Below are positions 35,688 to 45,355 of a stretch of 64,000 nucleotides of DNA, one piece after another. This stretch comes from Chryseobacterium gambrini (GTDB lineage: Bacteria; Bacteroidota; Bacteroidia; Flavobacteriales; Weeksellaceae), in the NCBI RefSeq assembly GCF_900156825.1, contig NZ_FTOV01000001.1, forward strand, positions 558,001-622,000, read 5' to 3'. The notes beneath the pieces were generated by a model, which saw only the letters and a program-made list of their open reading frames with translations, made no database searches and had not been told where the DNA came from. The position numbers were made by a program, and so were the translations under genes. Positions within the stretch are counted from its first letter, which is position 1, and the number at the start of each line of letters is the position of its first letter.

Positions 35688-35832
35688 CAATAAAAATATA
35701 TTTTTTTTTAATTATTTAACATTTTATTAATAACTATTTTAATATTTCCAGTATTTTTGGGCATTTGAAGGCATAAATTTTTCTTCAAAATCTATAAATA
35801 TTTCCAAAAAACAGATAAAATCAATCCCCAAA

Positions 35833-37020
35833 ATGACGACCAAGCACTCCAAAATTTCACTTCCGCTCAAGCTTACATTTCTAATTTTCTCCATGGTGCT
35901 AAACTGCATGGGCATTGTAATTCTTCAACTTTCGGAAGCCAAAATCACCTATGATAAGCTTGGTTTTTTAGAGTCTTTTAAAGATCTTCCCATTGCTTTT
36001 ATTTCACTTTTTGCTGTTAATTTTATCAGCAAAACCGGAACAAAAAAATCCCTGATTCTGGCTTTAACAATTGTTGGGATATGCTCTCTTATTTTACCTT
36101 TTGTAGAAGTATTCTGGTTTTATAAAGTATGGTTTGCCATCATCGGAGCGTGTTTCGCGATCGGAAAAATCTGTGTTTTCGGAATCATCAGAAACAATAT
36201 TTCGGATGAAAAATCTTTAGCCAAAACCATGAATAGTGTAGAAGCTTCCTTCATGATCGGAATCTTCGTGGTTAATATCGGGTTTGGGTGGGTCATTTCC
36301 AGTCAGTTTTCAGAATTCTGGAAATTCGGATTTTTATCCATCTCTGTATTATCGGCAATAACGATTTTTTTATTTTCAAAACTTCCTGTTTCGGAGCCTG
36401 AAAAAATGAAGAATGAAAATATTTTTAAAGAAGTTGCGGGAATTGCCAATCCTTTAATTATTATATTTTTAGGGGTAGTTTTTTCGATTGTTTTTATAGA
36501 GCAAAGCTTTAATTCGTGGCTGCCGTCTTTTTACAAGAATCATTTAAAGGTAAATTCTTTTTTTGCGCTTCAGGCATCTTCGTTTTTAGCTCTGTTTTCT
36601 TATATTGGAAGAACAGTTACGGCTAATGTTATCCAGAGATTTTCTTTGCCGAAATATTATATTCTGTGCTTATCATCCATTGTTATAGTGCTTTTAATCA
36701 TTATCGGAATACAATTTTCAGGAATGGACGATTCTAAGATCCTGCTGTTTCTCTTCCCTGTTATCGGATTGTTTTTATCTCCGCTTTATCCGGTCATCAA
36801 TTCTAAGATGATTGCCACAATCGATAAGTCGAAAGCCAATGTTTTCACCTCGCTGATTGTTATTTTTTCATCATTGGGAAGCTCTGTAAGTTCGATCATC
36901 ATGTCGGTTTTATTCGGAAATCAGCTTCTGAATTACTATTCTGTGTATATTTTATCTGCTGTTATTCTGTTGTTTACAATTAGTTTAATTTATTTTAGAT
37001 TTGCAGATAAAAAAATTTAG
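35833..37020 (+). CDS. MFS transporter, sugar permease type
   Basis: 395 residues with about twelve predicted membrane helices, FucP/GlcP-like. Segments such as LIFSMVLNCMGIVILQL, FISKTGTKKSLILALTIVG and LFPVIGLFLSPLYPVI are typical of MFS sugar:proton symporters in Bacteroidetes glycan loci. It would take monosaccharide or disaccharide released in the periplasm across the inner membrane. It is the first gene of the rightward operon with the Nudix regulator, 23 bases apart. Confidence 0.87.
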   Translation: MTTKHSKISLPLKLTFLIFSMVLNCMGIVILQLSEAKITYDKLGFLESFKDLPIAFISLFAVNFISKTGTKKSLILALTIVGICSLILPFVEVFWFYKVWFAIIGACFAIGKICVFGIIRNNISDEKSLAKTMNSVEASFMIGIFVVNIGFGWVISSQFSEFWKFGFLSISVLSAITIFLFSKLPVSEPEKMKNENIFKEVAGIANPLIIIFLGVVFSIVFIEQSFNSWLPSFYKNHLKVNSFFALQASSFLALFSYIGRTVTANVIQRFSLPKYYILCLSSIVIVLLIIIGIQFSGMDDSKILLFLFPVIGLFLSPLYPVINSKMIATIDKSKANVFTSLIVIFSSLGSSVSSIIMSVLFGNQLLNYYSVYILSAVILLFTISLIYFRFADKKI

Positions 37021-37043
37021 AAAATAATTTTATTTTTACTCCC

Positions 37044-37832
37044 ATGAAAATCAAGAACGAAAAAAGCAAGGAAACACTTCAGGAACTTATTGATACAAAA
37101 GATTTTGTAGCACACGTATCTGTAGACTGCACGATATTTGGTTTTCATAACAATATCCTGAAGGTTTTACTCTTAAAATACCATGACCTCGATTTGTGGT
37201 CTCTTCCCGGCGGTTTCGTATTTAATGATGAAGATCTTCGCGAAGCGGCGGAACGTGTTTTATACGAAAGAACACATCTTCAGAATATTTTCCTGAAACA
37301 GTTTCATACTTTTGGAAGAATCGACAGGACAGAAAATAATGTTCACCAGATTTTGCTTAAAAACAAAGGCGTTGAAGTGCCTAAAGATCACTGGATCTTC
37401 CAGCGTTTTATTACAGTAGGATACTGCAGCCTGATTGATTTTTCGATGGCAAATACTTTTCCTGATGCTTTCAACGAAAGCTGCGAATGGTTTGAGGTAG
37501 ACAAACTGCCCAAAATGGCATTTGACCACGACAGAATTATCGAAACCGGACTGGAATATCTCAGAATGAACATCAATACCGAAGTAGCGGCAAGTAATCT
37601 TCTACCCGAAAAATTCACCATGAAAGATCTGCAATGTCTGTATGAAACAATTTTGGGTGAAAAGTTCAGAAGGAACAATTTTCAGCGTAAAATTTTAAGT
37701 CTTAATATTTTAGACCGCCTCGAAAAACTGTACGACGGTTCTGCCAATAAAGCTCCGTATTTGTACAAGTTTAAAACCAGAATCTACAATCCGACAAACC
37801 AGTACCCTATTTCAAACGAAGCGGAAAATTAA
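37044..37832 (+). CDS. Nudix-fold transcriptional regulator (NrtR/AraR-like)
   Basis: 262 residues: a Nudix domain (about 20-160) and a C-terminal winged helix (about 190-255: FTMKDLQCLYETILGEKF, RNNFQRKILSLNILDRLEKL). The Nudix box GFVFNDEDLREAAERVLYER keeps the first Gly and Glu but has Val, Arg and His where the catalytic REUxEExGU needs Glu, Glu and Gly, so it is likely a sensor without hydrolase activity. AraR of Bacteroides is the best-known regulator of this type. Being between MFS and susC it probably senses the sugar from the glucan and represses or activates the locus. Confidence 0.85.
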   Translation: MKIKNEKSKETLQELIDTKDFVAHVSVDCTIFGFHNNILKVLLLKYHDLDLWSLPGGFVFNDEDLREAAERVLYERTHLQNIFLKQFHTFGRIDRTENNVHQILLKNKGVEVPKDHWIFQRFITVGYCSLIDFSMANTFPDAFNESCEWFEVDKLPKMAFDHDRIIETGLEYLRMNINTEVAASNLLPEKFTMKDLQCLYETILGEKFRRNNFQRKILSLNILDRLEKLYDGSANKAPYLYKFKTRIYNPTNQYPISNEAEN

Positions 37833-37952
37833 TTTTTGATGTTTTGTATTTAAAATTCAGTTTAAATATCTAAAAATCAACAGATAAAAGTCATTTAAAA
37901 AAAATTTCTCTGAAATAGTGAAAAGTCTTATTTTTAGGAAAATTAAAATATA

Positions 37953-39131
37953 ATGTCATATTATTCCCTTACAAGCATTCCCGATTATTATGGGATCGAT
38001 GCTTTACTTACTGAAGAACATAAACTTATCCGACAGTCTGTAAGAGACTGGGTGGAAAGTTTTGTAATGCCACAGATTGATCATGCTGCCCAAAACCACA
38101 CCGACATCCCGAATCTGATGAAAGAATTGGGACAAATCGGGGCTTTAGGACCTTATATTCCGGTTGAATATGGCGGTTCCGGACTGGATCAGATTTCTTA
38201 CGGTCTGATTATGCAGGAGCTTGAAAGAGGTGATTCTGCAGTACGTTCTGCTGCCTCTGTGCAGAGTTCTCTGGTGATGTTCCCTATTAATGAATTCGGT
38301 TCGGAAGAACAGAAAAGAAAATATTTACCCAAATTAGCTGCCGGAGAAATGATCGGTTCTTTCGGTTTAACGGAGCCTAATCATGGTTCCGATCCGGGTT
38401 CTATGGAAACGAATTTTAAAGACATGGGAGATCATTATCTTCTGAATGGGGCTAAAATGTGGATCACCAACTCTCCTCTTTGCGATATTGCCGTAGTATG
38501 GGCGAAAAACGAAGAAGGAAAAGTTCAGGGATTGATTGTTGAAAGAGGAATGGAAGGTTTTACAACGCCCGAAACTCACAATAAATGGAGCTTAAGAGCT
38601 TCAAAAACAGGAGAACTGGTTTTTAATGATGTAAAAGTTCCGAAAGAAAATCTTCTTCCGGGAGTTACAGGATTGAAAGGACCTTTATCTTGTTTAAATT
38701 CAGCAAGATATGGTATTTCATGGGGCGTAATCGGAGCGGCTATTGATTGCTACTGCACTGCTGTTCAGTATTCTAAAGAAAGAAAACAGTTTGGAAAACC
38801 TATCGGATCTTACCAGTTGCAACAGAAGAAATTAGCTGAATTTCTAACGGAAATTACGAAGGCACAGTTACTTTGTCTTCAGTTAGGAAATCTTAAGAAT
38901 GATCATAAAGCAACTCCTGCCCAGATTTCCATGGCAAAAAGAAACAACGTGAAAATGGCGATTGATATTGCAAGAGAATCCCGTCAGATTCTTGGAGGAA
39001 TGGGAATTATGGGTGAATTCCCGATGATGCGCCACGCCGCAAACCTAGAATCTGTAATTACTTATGAAGGAACGCACGACGTTCATTTATTGATTACAGG
39101 TCTTGATATTACAGGAATTAACGCCTTCTAA
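37953..39131 (+). CDS. Acyl-CoA dehydrogenase, glutaryl-CoA dehydrogenase type
   Basis: 392 residues of the acyl-CoA dehydrogenase fold with FAD. The motif FGLTEPNHGSDPGSMET and the helical region SARYGISWGVIGAAIDCYC are typical of glutaryl-CoA dehydrogenase, as is the C-terminal YEGTHDVHLLITG carrying the catalytic Glu. The enzyme converts glutaryl-CoA to crotonyl-CoA and CO2 in lysine and tryptophan breakdown; it may also act on related acyl-CoA. It stands alone between the glucan locus and the lipase gene and has its own terminator. Confidence 0.9.
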   Translation: MSYYSLTSIPDYYGIDALLTEEHKLIRQSVRDWVESFVMPQIDHAAQNHTDIPNLMKELGQIGALGPYIPVEYGGSGLDQISYGLIMQELERGDSAVRSAASVQSSLVMFPINEFGSEEQKRKYLPKLAAGEMIGSFGLTEPNHGSDPGSMETNFKDMGDHYLLNGAKMWITNSPLCDIAVVWAKNEEGKVQGLIVERGMEGFTTPETHNKWSLRASKTGELVFNDVKVPKENLLPGVTGLKGPLSCLNSARYGISWGVIGAAIDCYCTAVQYSKERKQFGKPIGSYQLQQKKLAEFLTEITKAQLLCLQLGNLKNDHKATPAQISMAKRNNVKMAIDIARESRQILGGMGIMGEFPMMRHAANLESVITYEGTHDVHLLITGLDITGINAF

Positions 39132-39161
39132 GAGAGAAAATTTTGTAATAAAATAATACAG

Positions 39162-39196
39162 AGTCTGATCAGTTTTTGGTCAGACTTTTTCTTTTA
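39162..39196 (+). terminator. Terminator of the acyl-CoA dehydrogenase gene
   Basis: AGTCTGATCA and TGGTCAGACT pair (one G-U) and are followed by TTTTTC and more T. Confidence 0.8.
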
Positions 39197-39293
39197 AAAA
39201 AAATTGATATTCACTGAATAATTATTGATATGATAAAATTACCGCTGTTTTATTTTAAAATTTTAACTTAAACATCAATAAAAATTGACAATA

Positions 39294-41240
39294 ATGAAAA
39301 AATCAATTACTCTTTTTCTGGGACTTACTGCTTCCTTTTATTTTGCACAACAAGCCGGAGACATTTTCAGTGTTGAACCAAAACTTGATCTTACTCCGCA
39401 AGCGGTGGCGGGTTTTATCTCAAACAATCTTGGCGAACAGAATTCTCCTGATTTTATAAATTATCTCAACAGTTTTAATGTAGGATTAAAGGCCTATAAA
39501 ATAACATATTATACAAAAAACGAGAAAAATAATCTCGTAAAGGCAACCGGACTTCTGATGTATCCAAAAGCGAATTACAAGCTTTCTACGGTAGTTTCGG
39601 ATCACGGAACCACCGACAGCCGCCAAAATGTACCTTCCAATCTTAAAGGAGTTCTGTATGCAGGATTTGTAGTGGAGCTTTCCTATGTCCTGAACGGTTA
39701 TATTTTAATGGCTCCCGATTATGTAGGGATGGGAAGCGGAGACGGAGTTCATCCCTATGTACACTATCCTACCGAAGCTTCTGCGACCATTGATTTTGTA
39801 ACGGCAGCCAACAAAGTTCTTGCCCAGCAAAATGTAAAACGCTACGACGAATATTTTTTAGCGGGTTATTCGCAGGGCGCTCATGCAGCAATGTCTACTT
39901 TAAAGAAATTGAGCATTTCGAATCCCAACAACCTGAACTTCAAATATGCTTATATGGGAGACGGACCTTATGATTTCTCAGGCGTTACTTTGCAGAAAGG
40001 CGTTCTGGAAAAACAGGTTTATCCGTTTACTTCTTTTATCGCCAATGTTGTTAATACCTGCAATAAAACAGGGTACCAAATGTATAACAGCAATATTTCG
40101 GAAGTAATCTCTTCAGAATATCTGGATCGCTACAATTATCATGTTGTTCAGGATAACGGAGGTCTGCTTTGGGGGCCTTTGGTGTGGAGAACACTTTTTA
40201 CCAATAATTTCGTAAATGATGTTACGAATAATCAGAATAACAAATTGAGACAATGTCTGAAATCAAATGACGTATACGACTGGTATAATAAAACACCCAT
40301 GACTTTAGGACATTCTACGGTTGATCTCGCCATTCATCCGGACAATACTTCTAAAACCATTGAGGTTCAGAGAGGTTACTATTCGTGGTGGGATCTGAAT
40401 AAATACAAACTGGAGGCATTTTATTGGGGACCTTTAGGACATATCGGAGGAATTGTGCCTTTTGTTCTGGCATCCAATGCCAAATTTAACACATTAAGAA
40501 GCGGCGGACTTTTTAACGAATGGGCAATGCTGACTTCAAAACAAGCGCAAAACAGTCAGCCCGCAATCAGCGCTCTTTATACTTCCCAGATAAAACCTGA
40601 TCTTCAGAATATGGAACTTCTTGAAGTCACAGATTTCAATAAAGAAAAAGCTGAACGAAAAGCTGTGAGCAACAACAATTTAGCTTCCTTACAGGATGGA
40701 GTGTATTTATTAAAAGTCTCTGAAAACAATTCGGAAAAACTTATTCCGTACATTAAAAACAGTCCGGAAACTGTAGAAGAAAAGGATATTGTAAAATCTG
40801 AGCTTAACAATATTCTGAATTTAAAAATCAATCAGGAAGAACTTTTAGCGGTCAATATTTTTGATGACAATAAAAATCTTATCAAATCCATTTCTCAGGA
40901 ACAGTATATTAAAGACGGAGGAATAAATCTCAATACTATTGATTCTCAAAATCTTACTTTTGAAATTACTACCCGTTTCTATAATTTACAGTTTAAAAAA
41001 CAGATCATCGAACTGAAAACGGAAGATCCTGTTTCAGTTATTGCTCAAAATAATCACATTATTGTAAAAGCTAAAAACGGTATTAAAAATATCAGTATTT
41101 ACAGCATTTCAGGAGATTTAATCCAGAATCAGGAAGTAATCAGCTCTCAATTCGAATCAAATACCATCAAAACAGGAGTTTATGTGGTTCAGGTAATTCA
41201 GAACGACGGAAAAGCTTTCAATAAAAAAGTGAAATTATAG
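39294..41240 (+). CDS. Secreted lipase-like alpha/beta hydrolase with T9SS sorting domain
   Basis: 648 residues from the ATG at 39294; a TTG three codons earlier is less likely. After a signal peptide (MKKSITLFLGLTASFYFAQ) comes an alpha/beta-hydrolase domain (about 20-420) of the secretory-lipase type, with the oxyanion neighbourhood VVSDHGTTDSRQN and the nucleophile elbow GYSQGAHAAM. A linker and a T9SS type A sorting domain (about 580-648, KNISIYSISGDLI and TIKTGVYVVQVIQ) follow. The protein is expected at the cell surface or in the medium. Substrate (lipid or peptide ester) is unknown. Terminator follows. Confidence 0.85.
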   Translation: MKKSITLFLGLTASFYFAQQAGDIFSVEPKLDLTPQAVAGFISNNLGEQNSPDFINYLNSFNVGLKAYKITYYTKNEKNNLVKATGLLMYPKANYKLSTVVSDHGTTDSRQNVPSNLKGVLYAGFVVELSYVLNGYILMAPDYVGMGSGDGVHPYVHYPTEASATIDFVTAANKVLAQQNVKRYDEYFLAGYSQGAHAAMSTLKKLSISNPNNLNFKYAYMGDGPYDFSGVTLQKGVLEKQVYPFTSFIANVVNTCNKTGYQMYNSNISEVISSEYLDRYNYHVVQDNGGLLWGPLVWRTLFTNNFVNDVTNNQNNKLRQCLKSNDVYDWYNKTPMTLGHSTVDLAIHPDNTSKTIEVQRGYYSWWDLNKYKLEAFYWGPLGHIGGIVPFVLASNAKFNTLRSGGLFNEWAMLTSKQAQNSQPAISALYTSQIKPDLQNMELLEVTDFNKEKAERKAVSNNNLASLQDGVYLLKVSENNSEKLIPYIKNSPETVEEKDIVKSELNNILNLKINQEELLAVNIFDDNKNLIKSISQEQYIKDGGINLNTIDSQNLTFEITTRFYNLQFKKQIIELKTEDPVSVIAQNNHIIVKAKNGIKNISIYSISGDLIQNQEVISSQFESNTIKTGVYVVQVIQNDGKAFNKKVKL

Positions 41241-41271
41241 TAATTTTCTTCATACAATCCTTCATCGTAAT

Positions 41272-41301
41272 GAGTGCATCCGTTTCGGATGCATTCTTTT
41301 T
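41272..41301 (+). terminator. Terminator between convergent genes
   Basis: GAGTGCATCCG and CGGATGCATTC form an eleven-base stem with one G-U pair and a T-run, overlapping the stop codon of the AddB-like gene on the other strand. Confidence 0.8.
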
Positions 41302-43993
41302 ATGCAGAATAAGGTTTTATGTTTTCGATGAATGCAAGATCCGGATTCAGAATTTCTTCGATCAGGCTTTTAATGGATTTCATGGCATCATCAATATCCC
41401 CTTTGTCAAACTGAAGAGAAACAACGCCTTTTTTAGCTTCCGCAAAACTCCAGATTCCCGTCTCAATCGGAAGTCCCCAAAACTCAGGAAGATTTTGTAC
41501 AACGTACTGATAAATACACAACTGCAAAGCCTGTTTTCGGTCGCTGTTATGGAAATATTCGTCTACATTGGATTCGTCGATTTTTACGATAAGATTCTTA
41601 ATTTTTGCCGTTTTATAATCGATAATTCTCAACGTTCCGTTAAGCCGGTCGATCCTGTCGATGAAACCGAAAAAGGAAACTTTGTCTTTTTCATCAAGAT
41701 AAAAATCTACATTTTCGAAACGTTTTTCGATGTCTAAAATTTCCAGTACGTTTCCGCTTTTTATCAGTTCCAAATCATGATTTAAAATATTTTCAATGAC
41801 TTTTTTAGCAATGGCTTTATGAATGAAATTCATTCCTTTTTCATAAAATTCCGGCTGATGTTTCAGCTTTTCAATAGCCACTTCTATATATTGATCTATT
41901 GCTTTAACTGATTCTTTTAAATCGTTTTCTTTTAATATTTTACCTTTTAATACTTCATAAATTTCTTGAAGGGTATAATGCACCAGATTTCCGTAGTTTT
42001 TTACAGACAGTTCTTCTTCAATTTCATCACTTTCCGAGGTTTTTAAAATCTTGGAAAGGTAAAAATCAATCGGATTGTACAGATAACTTGTAAGGTGAGA
42101 AGCCGAAACTTTTTCCTTCCATTTTTCCAAACGCTGAAGAACAATTTCGGTTTTTGAAATTTCGATCGGCTGCGTAATAATCGGCTCGAAAGAATTTTCA
42201 ATAATCAGATGTTCGATATTGTGAGAACTTTCCATTTCGATCTGGGTAATGAAACGGCTTTTTTCTCCCGTATTCACTCCCGAACTTAGGGCATTAAACA
42301 ATAAATGTACATTTTTGGAATCCTGAATCAATCTGTAAAAATGATAGGCATAAATACTGTCGTTTTCCAAAAAAGTGTGAAGATCAAAAAATCTTCTGAT
42401 ATCAAAAGGAATATACGTATTCTGTGAATTTCCGAGCGGTAATTTCCCTTCGTTTACAGAAAGCATAATCACATTTTCGAAATTCAGGAGACGGGTTTCC
42501 AGAAGTCCCATGATTTGCAACCCCCTCAAAGGCTCCCCCTGAAAATCAATACTTTCTGAATTAATATGCTGATTAATCAGAATTTCCAGTGTTTCCATTT
42601 TAATTTCAAACTGATAAGGAGACAACTGATTTTTGATAATTCTGAAAGCATTTTCGAAATGAGAAACGTTTTCATACTGAATATCATCAATTTCCAGCCA
42701 TTTGATCTGCTTACAGAATTCAATTAAAGAATCTAAATAAACAGTTGTAGAGTCTGCTTTCTTCAGTAAATTATAGTACGAAAGTTCATGTAACAATTCG
42801 TGAAAAAGCTTTTTGGAAATGTAAACGATATTGCGTTCTTCGATTTTCGCTTTAAAATTATTGATCACCAGTTCATCTTCAGCAGATTTCGGCAATTCTT
42901 CCAGAATCGGGAAAATATCGCGGTAATAGTACGACGATTTGTTTTTCTCGAGTTGTTTCTGAAGATAAAAAAGCTGTTTTACGGCATTCGAAAAAGAAAG
43001 GTTTTTCAAAGGAAAACCCATCGTTATATTCAGATTGGGAACGCCGTGCATTACATCCAGACTTGCAGGAAGCAGATTTTCATCCAGCAAAACCACCGCA
43101 GTATCGGAATAGGTTTTATTTTCTATTTCTTTGAAGATTTCCGGTAAAATTTTCGTCTGGGTGATATTTCCCGAAACTTCGTAAACTTTTATGTTTTTGG
43201 GCTGATTAAAGTCGTCTTCAATCCATTGAAAAAGGCGGTGATCATCAAATTCTTTCCACGTTTTATGGTTTCTTAAAAACTTTCCGGCTTCCTGTCTTTC
43301 ATCATCAAAATAATAATGATCTGCCTGAAAAAAGCACTGTCCTTTGTCCCATTGCAGAAGACTTCTTACAAGCTTTTCTTCCGCCGGAGTAAAGGCGTTG
43401 AAGCCGCAGAACACGAATTTTTCACTGGTGTTTTTGGCAAATTCATCAATTTTTGCTTTTGCCGCTTCGTTGATCATACCGGAAGTTGCCCAGTTTCTTT
43501 CCTTCAGCTTTTTCTTGAGAACGGGAAGAAAAACATTCATGTTTTTCCAGAAATTAAGGAATTTTTTTCGCGGTCCTTCATCGTCTTCTCCCAAATCCTG
43601 CGCCCATTCTTTAATCCGCTCTTCATCAAACATATACTGTAAAACGGCTTCATCACTTTCGGAGAATTTCAGGATGTCGTCCCAGTCTTTCTGCAACGTA
43701 GGAAACCATTTCAGAAATTCTGCAAAATCGTCATTCGGAATCAGATTTAAGCTTTTATAGACATCGAAGGCGAAAAGCCAGAGTGCGATTCCCTGAATCT
43801 GCTGTTTGTCGGCAATTTTATCAATCAGTTCCTCAATCGTAAAAAAATTCGGCAGAAATCCGGAGTAATTATTTTCCTCAAGAATTCGTCTGATGAAAAC
43901 AATGGGACGTTTTCCGGGCAGAACGATGTTAAATTCAGATAAATCGGAATTCTGGGTTAATAATTCGCTGATGATTTTATTGAGGAATTTCAA
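41300..43993 (-). CDS. AddB-like PD-(D/E)XK nuclease
   Basis: 897 residues. The C-terminal third (about 630-890) is a RecB-type nuclease: the upstream helix LVHYTLQEIYEVL, the catalytic core GFIDRIDRLNGTLRIIDYKTAK (Asp, Asp-Tyr-Lys) and the QxxxY motif QALQLCIYQYV. The N-terminal two thirds resemble a degenerate superfamily-1 helicase like AddB, with VLPGKRPIVFIRRILEE where a Walker A would be, without GKT. The four Cys of AddB's Fe-S cluster are not seen. It likely acts with an AddA-like helicase, encoded elsewhere, in double-strand-break repair. The DUF922 gene's stop overlaps its start by four bases (ATGA). Confidence 0.85.
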   Translation of the reverse strand: MKFLNKIISELLTQNSDLSEFNIVLPGKRPIVFIRRILEENNYSGFLPNFFTIEELIDKIADKQQIQGIALWLFAFDVYKSLNLIPNDDFAEFLKWFPTLQKDWDDILKFSESDEAVLQYMFDEERIKEWAQDLGEDDEGPRKKFLNFWKNMNVFLPVLKKKLKERNWATSGMINEAAKAKIDEFAKNTSEKFVFCGFNAFTPAEEKLVRSLLQWDKGQCFFQADHYYFDDERQEAGKFLRNHKTWKEFDDHRLFQWIEDDFNQPKNIKVYEVSGNITQTKILPEIFKEIENKTYSDTAVVLLDENLLPASLDVMHGVPNLNITMGFPLKNLSFSNAVKQLFYLQKQLEKNKSSYYYRDIFPILEELPKSAEDELVINNFKAKIEERNIVYISKKLFHELLHELSYYNLLKKADSTTVYLDSLIEFCKQIKWLEIDDIQYENVSHFENAFRIIKNQLSPYQFEIKMETLEILINQHINSESIDFQGEPLRGLQIMGLLETRLLNFENVIMLSVNEGKLPLGNSQNTYIPFDIRRFFDLHTFLENDSIYAYHFYRLIQDSKNVHLLFNALSSGVNTGEKSRFITQIEMESSHNIEHLIIENSFEPIITQPIEISKTEIVLQRLEKWKEKVSASHLTSYLYNPIDFYLSKILKTSESDEIEEELSVKNYGNLVHYTLQEIYEVLKGKILKENDLKESVKAIDQYIEVAIEKLKHQPEFYEKGMNFIHKAIAKKVIENILNHDLELIKSGNVLEILDIEKRFENVDFYLDEKDKVSFFGFIDRIDRLNGTLRIIDYKTAKIKNLIVKIDESNVDEYFHNSDRKQALQLCIYQYVVQNLPEFWGLPIETGIWSFAEAKKGVVSLQFDKGDIDDAMKSIKSLIEEILNPDLAFIENIKPYSA

Positions 43994-44526
43994 GAGGTTT
44001 TATAGTTTTTGTAATTTTCCAGTTGTTCAGCAATAATACGGTTGTATTCCGCCTGCTTTTCCTCTACCATTCCGTTCCTTGTTTCGCCGTCATAAGTTTT
44101 CTGGAAATCCTGATATTCTTTAAGGATCGTATTGTAAATGGTTTTAAAATATCTGTCGAAATCAGCTCCGTTTTTAATCTTTTCCGAAACTTCTTTTCTG
44201 AGTTTTCGGGCAAAAACTTCTGCAACATCAAAATGTTTCTGCTCATGAAGCAGCACATAATCATTGATTCTTTTAACGTCTTTCCACGATTGGTTTTCGT
44301 TAAAAATTGTCTGAATCGTGATTTTTACCGGAGCTTTCGGATTGGAAGATTTTACGTAGGAATACGTCCATCCACAGTTCGTATATGCCACGACATTGTC
44401 TCCACGCTGGTTATTGACTTTGCTTTTAAAATTGCTCCAATTCAATTTTTTTCCCTCTTCCCAATTTATTTTCTGACCGAATAGAATATTGGAAATCAGA
44501 AAACAAGCCACAAAAACTCCTTTCAT
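43990..44526 (-). CDS. DUF922-type secreted Zn-metalloprotein
   Basis: 178 residues: signal peptide (MKGVFVACFLISNILFG) and DUF922 (about 25-140), which carries the zinc motif HEQKHFDVAEVFARKLR (HExxH and a Glu four residues later). DUF922 proteins are putative metallopeptidases of unknown substrate. It overlaps the nuclease gene by four bases, so the two are coupled in translation, a surprising partnership of a secreted protein and a DNA repair nuclease. Confidence 0.82.
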   Translation of the reverse strand: MKGVFVACFLISNILFGQKINWEEGKKLNWSNFKSKVNNQRGDNVVAYTNCGWTYSYVKSSNPKAPVKITIQTIFNENQSWKDVKRINDYVLLHEQKHFDVAEVFARKLRKEVSEKIKNGADFDRYFKTIYNTILKEYQDFQKTYDGETRNGMVEEKQAEYNRIIAEQLENYKNYKTS

Positions 44527-44532
44527 TTATTT

Positions 44533-44940
44533 TTATTGAACTACTATTGTTTTGGTGATCCAGTTGTTGCCACCATTCCAGAATTTAAAAGTATACGTAC
44601 CAATCTGTTGCGGACTGAAATTGATCTGATTGGCGGAAGTGTATGTTTTTTCCGTACACGGTCCGTTCGTAATGTATTTATAAGCCGTAACGGTTCTGGT
44701 TAAATTATCATTATGCACGTAATCATATCCATAAAAACCCTGACAATGAGAAGGATAAGTAGAATAAGTCTTAATACTCTGAACCGAAAAGACATCCATC
44801 GTATCATTAACAATTCTCACACTGTCAATTTTAATTTTGTCAACAGATTCTATGGTATTATAGTCATCATCATTGTTACAAGATGTAAAAAATAATCCTA
44901 AAACTAATGCAGAAAACCCAAAATGGAGAAACTTTTTCAT
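44533..44940 (-). CDS. Small lipoprotein of unknown function
   Basis: 135 residues. Lipobox Cys21 (LFFTSC), then NNDDDYN, and a single beta-rich domain ending NNWITKTIVVQ. Two Cys (SHCQGFYG and GPCTEK) may form a disulphide. The beta pattern resembles a small Ig-like or PKD-like fold. It precedes the DUF922 gene by six bases and is probably in the same operon. No function can be assigned. Confidence 0.75.
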   Translation of the reverse strand: MKKFLHFGFSALVLGLFFTSCNNDDDYNTIESVDKIKIDSVRIVNDTMDVFSVQSIKTYSTYPSHCQGFYGYDYVHNDNLTRTVTAYKYITNGPCTEKTYTSANQINFSPQQIGTYTFKFWNGGNNWITKTIVVQ

Positions 44941-45041
44941 AGCTACAAAATTTAGATTATTATTAAAAAATATCAGAATTTATTATTTAACAAAATGTGT
45001 TTAAACTTTTTGATTATCCGTTATATTAATCATATTGCTTT

Positions 45042-45156
45042 TTAACGCAAAGAATCGCAAAGATTCTTTTATATACCAACTGCTTTTAAGTTCGCAAAGG
45101 TACTTCGATAAACTCAGCATAAACTATTCACTCAGCAAAGAACTCAAAGGTTTTTC
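45042..45156. repeat. GCAAAG-rich dispersed intergenic element, copy D
   Basis: This lies in the 415-base gap between the small lipoprotein gene and rsmG and contains TAACGCAAAGAATCGCAAAG, AAGTTCGCAAAGGTACTTCG and CTCAGCAAAGAACTCAAAGG, the same words as in copies A, B, C and E. The rest of the gap (44941-45041 and 45157-45355) is AT-rich with no clear gene. Confidence 0.65.
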
Positions 45157-45355
45157 AATGATAATAAATTACGGACATTCATTAAACGTTTTATTTAAAG
45201 TTAATAATTATAAATAAAAAAGATCACAATAGTTTTTAAAAATCTTTGATTTTTATTCTTTTGGGAGCTTTAAATATTTTAATGTCGCATTGTCCTGATC
45301 TTTTGTGACTTTTGCGGTTAATTTTCAAATTTGTTTAAACAAGTTAAATACAAAA

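Noticed and set aside
43316..43760. Rightward open frames over the 5' part of the AddB-like gene
   Set aside because: They are antisense to a full-length nuclease gene with recognisable motifs and have unusual amino acid composition.
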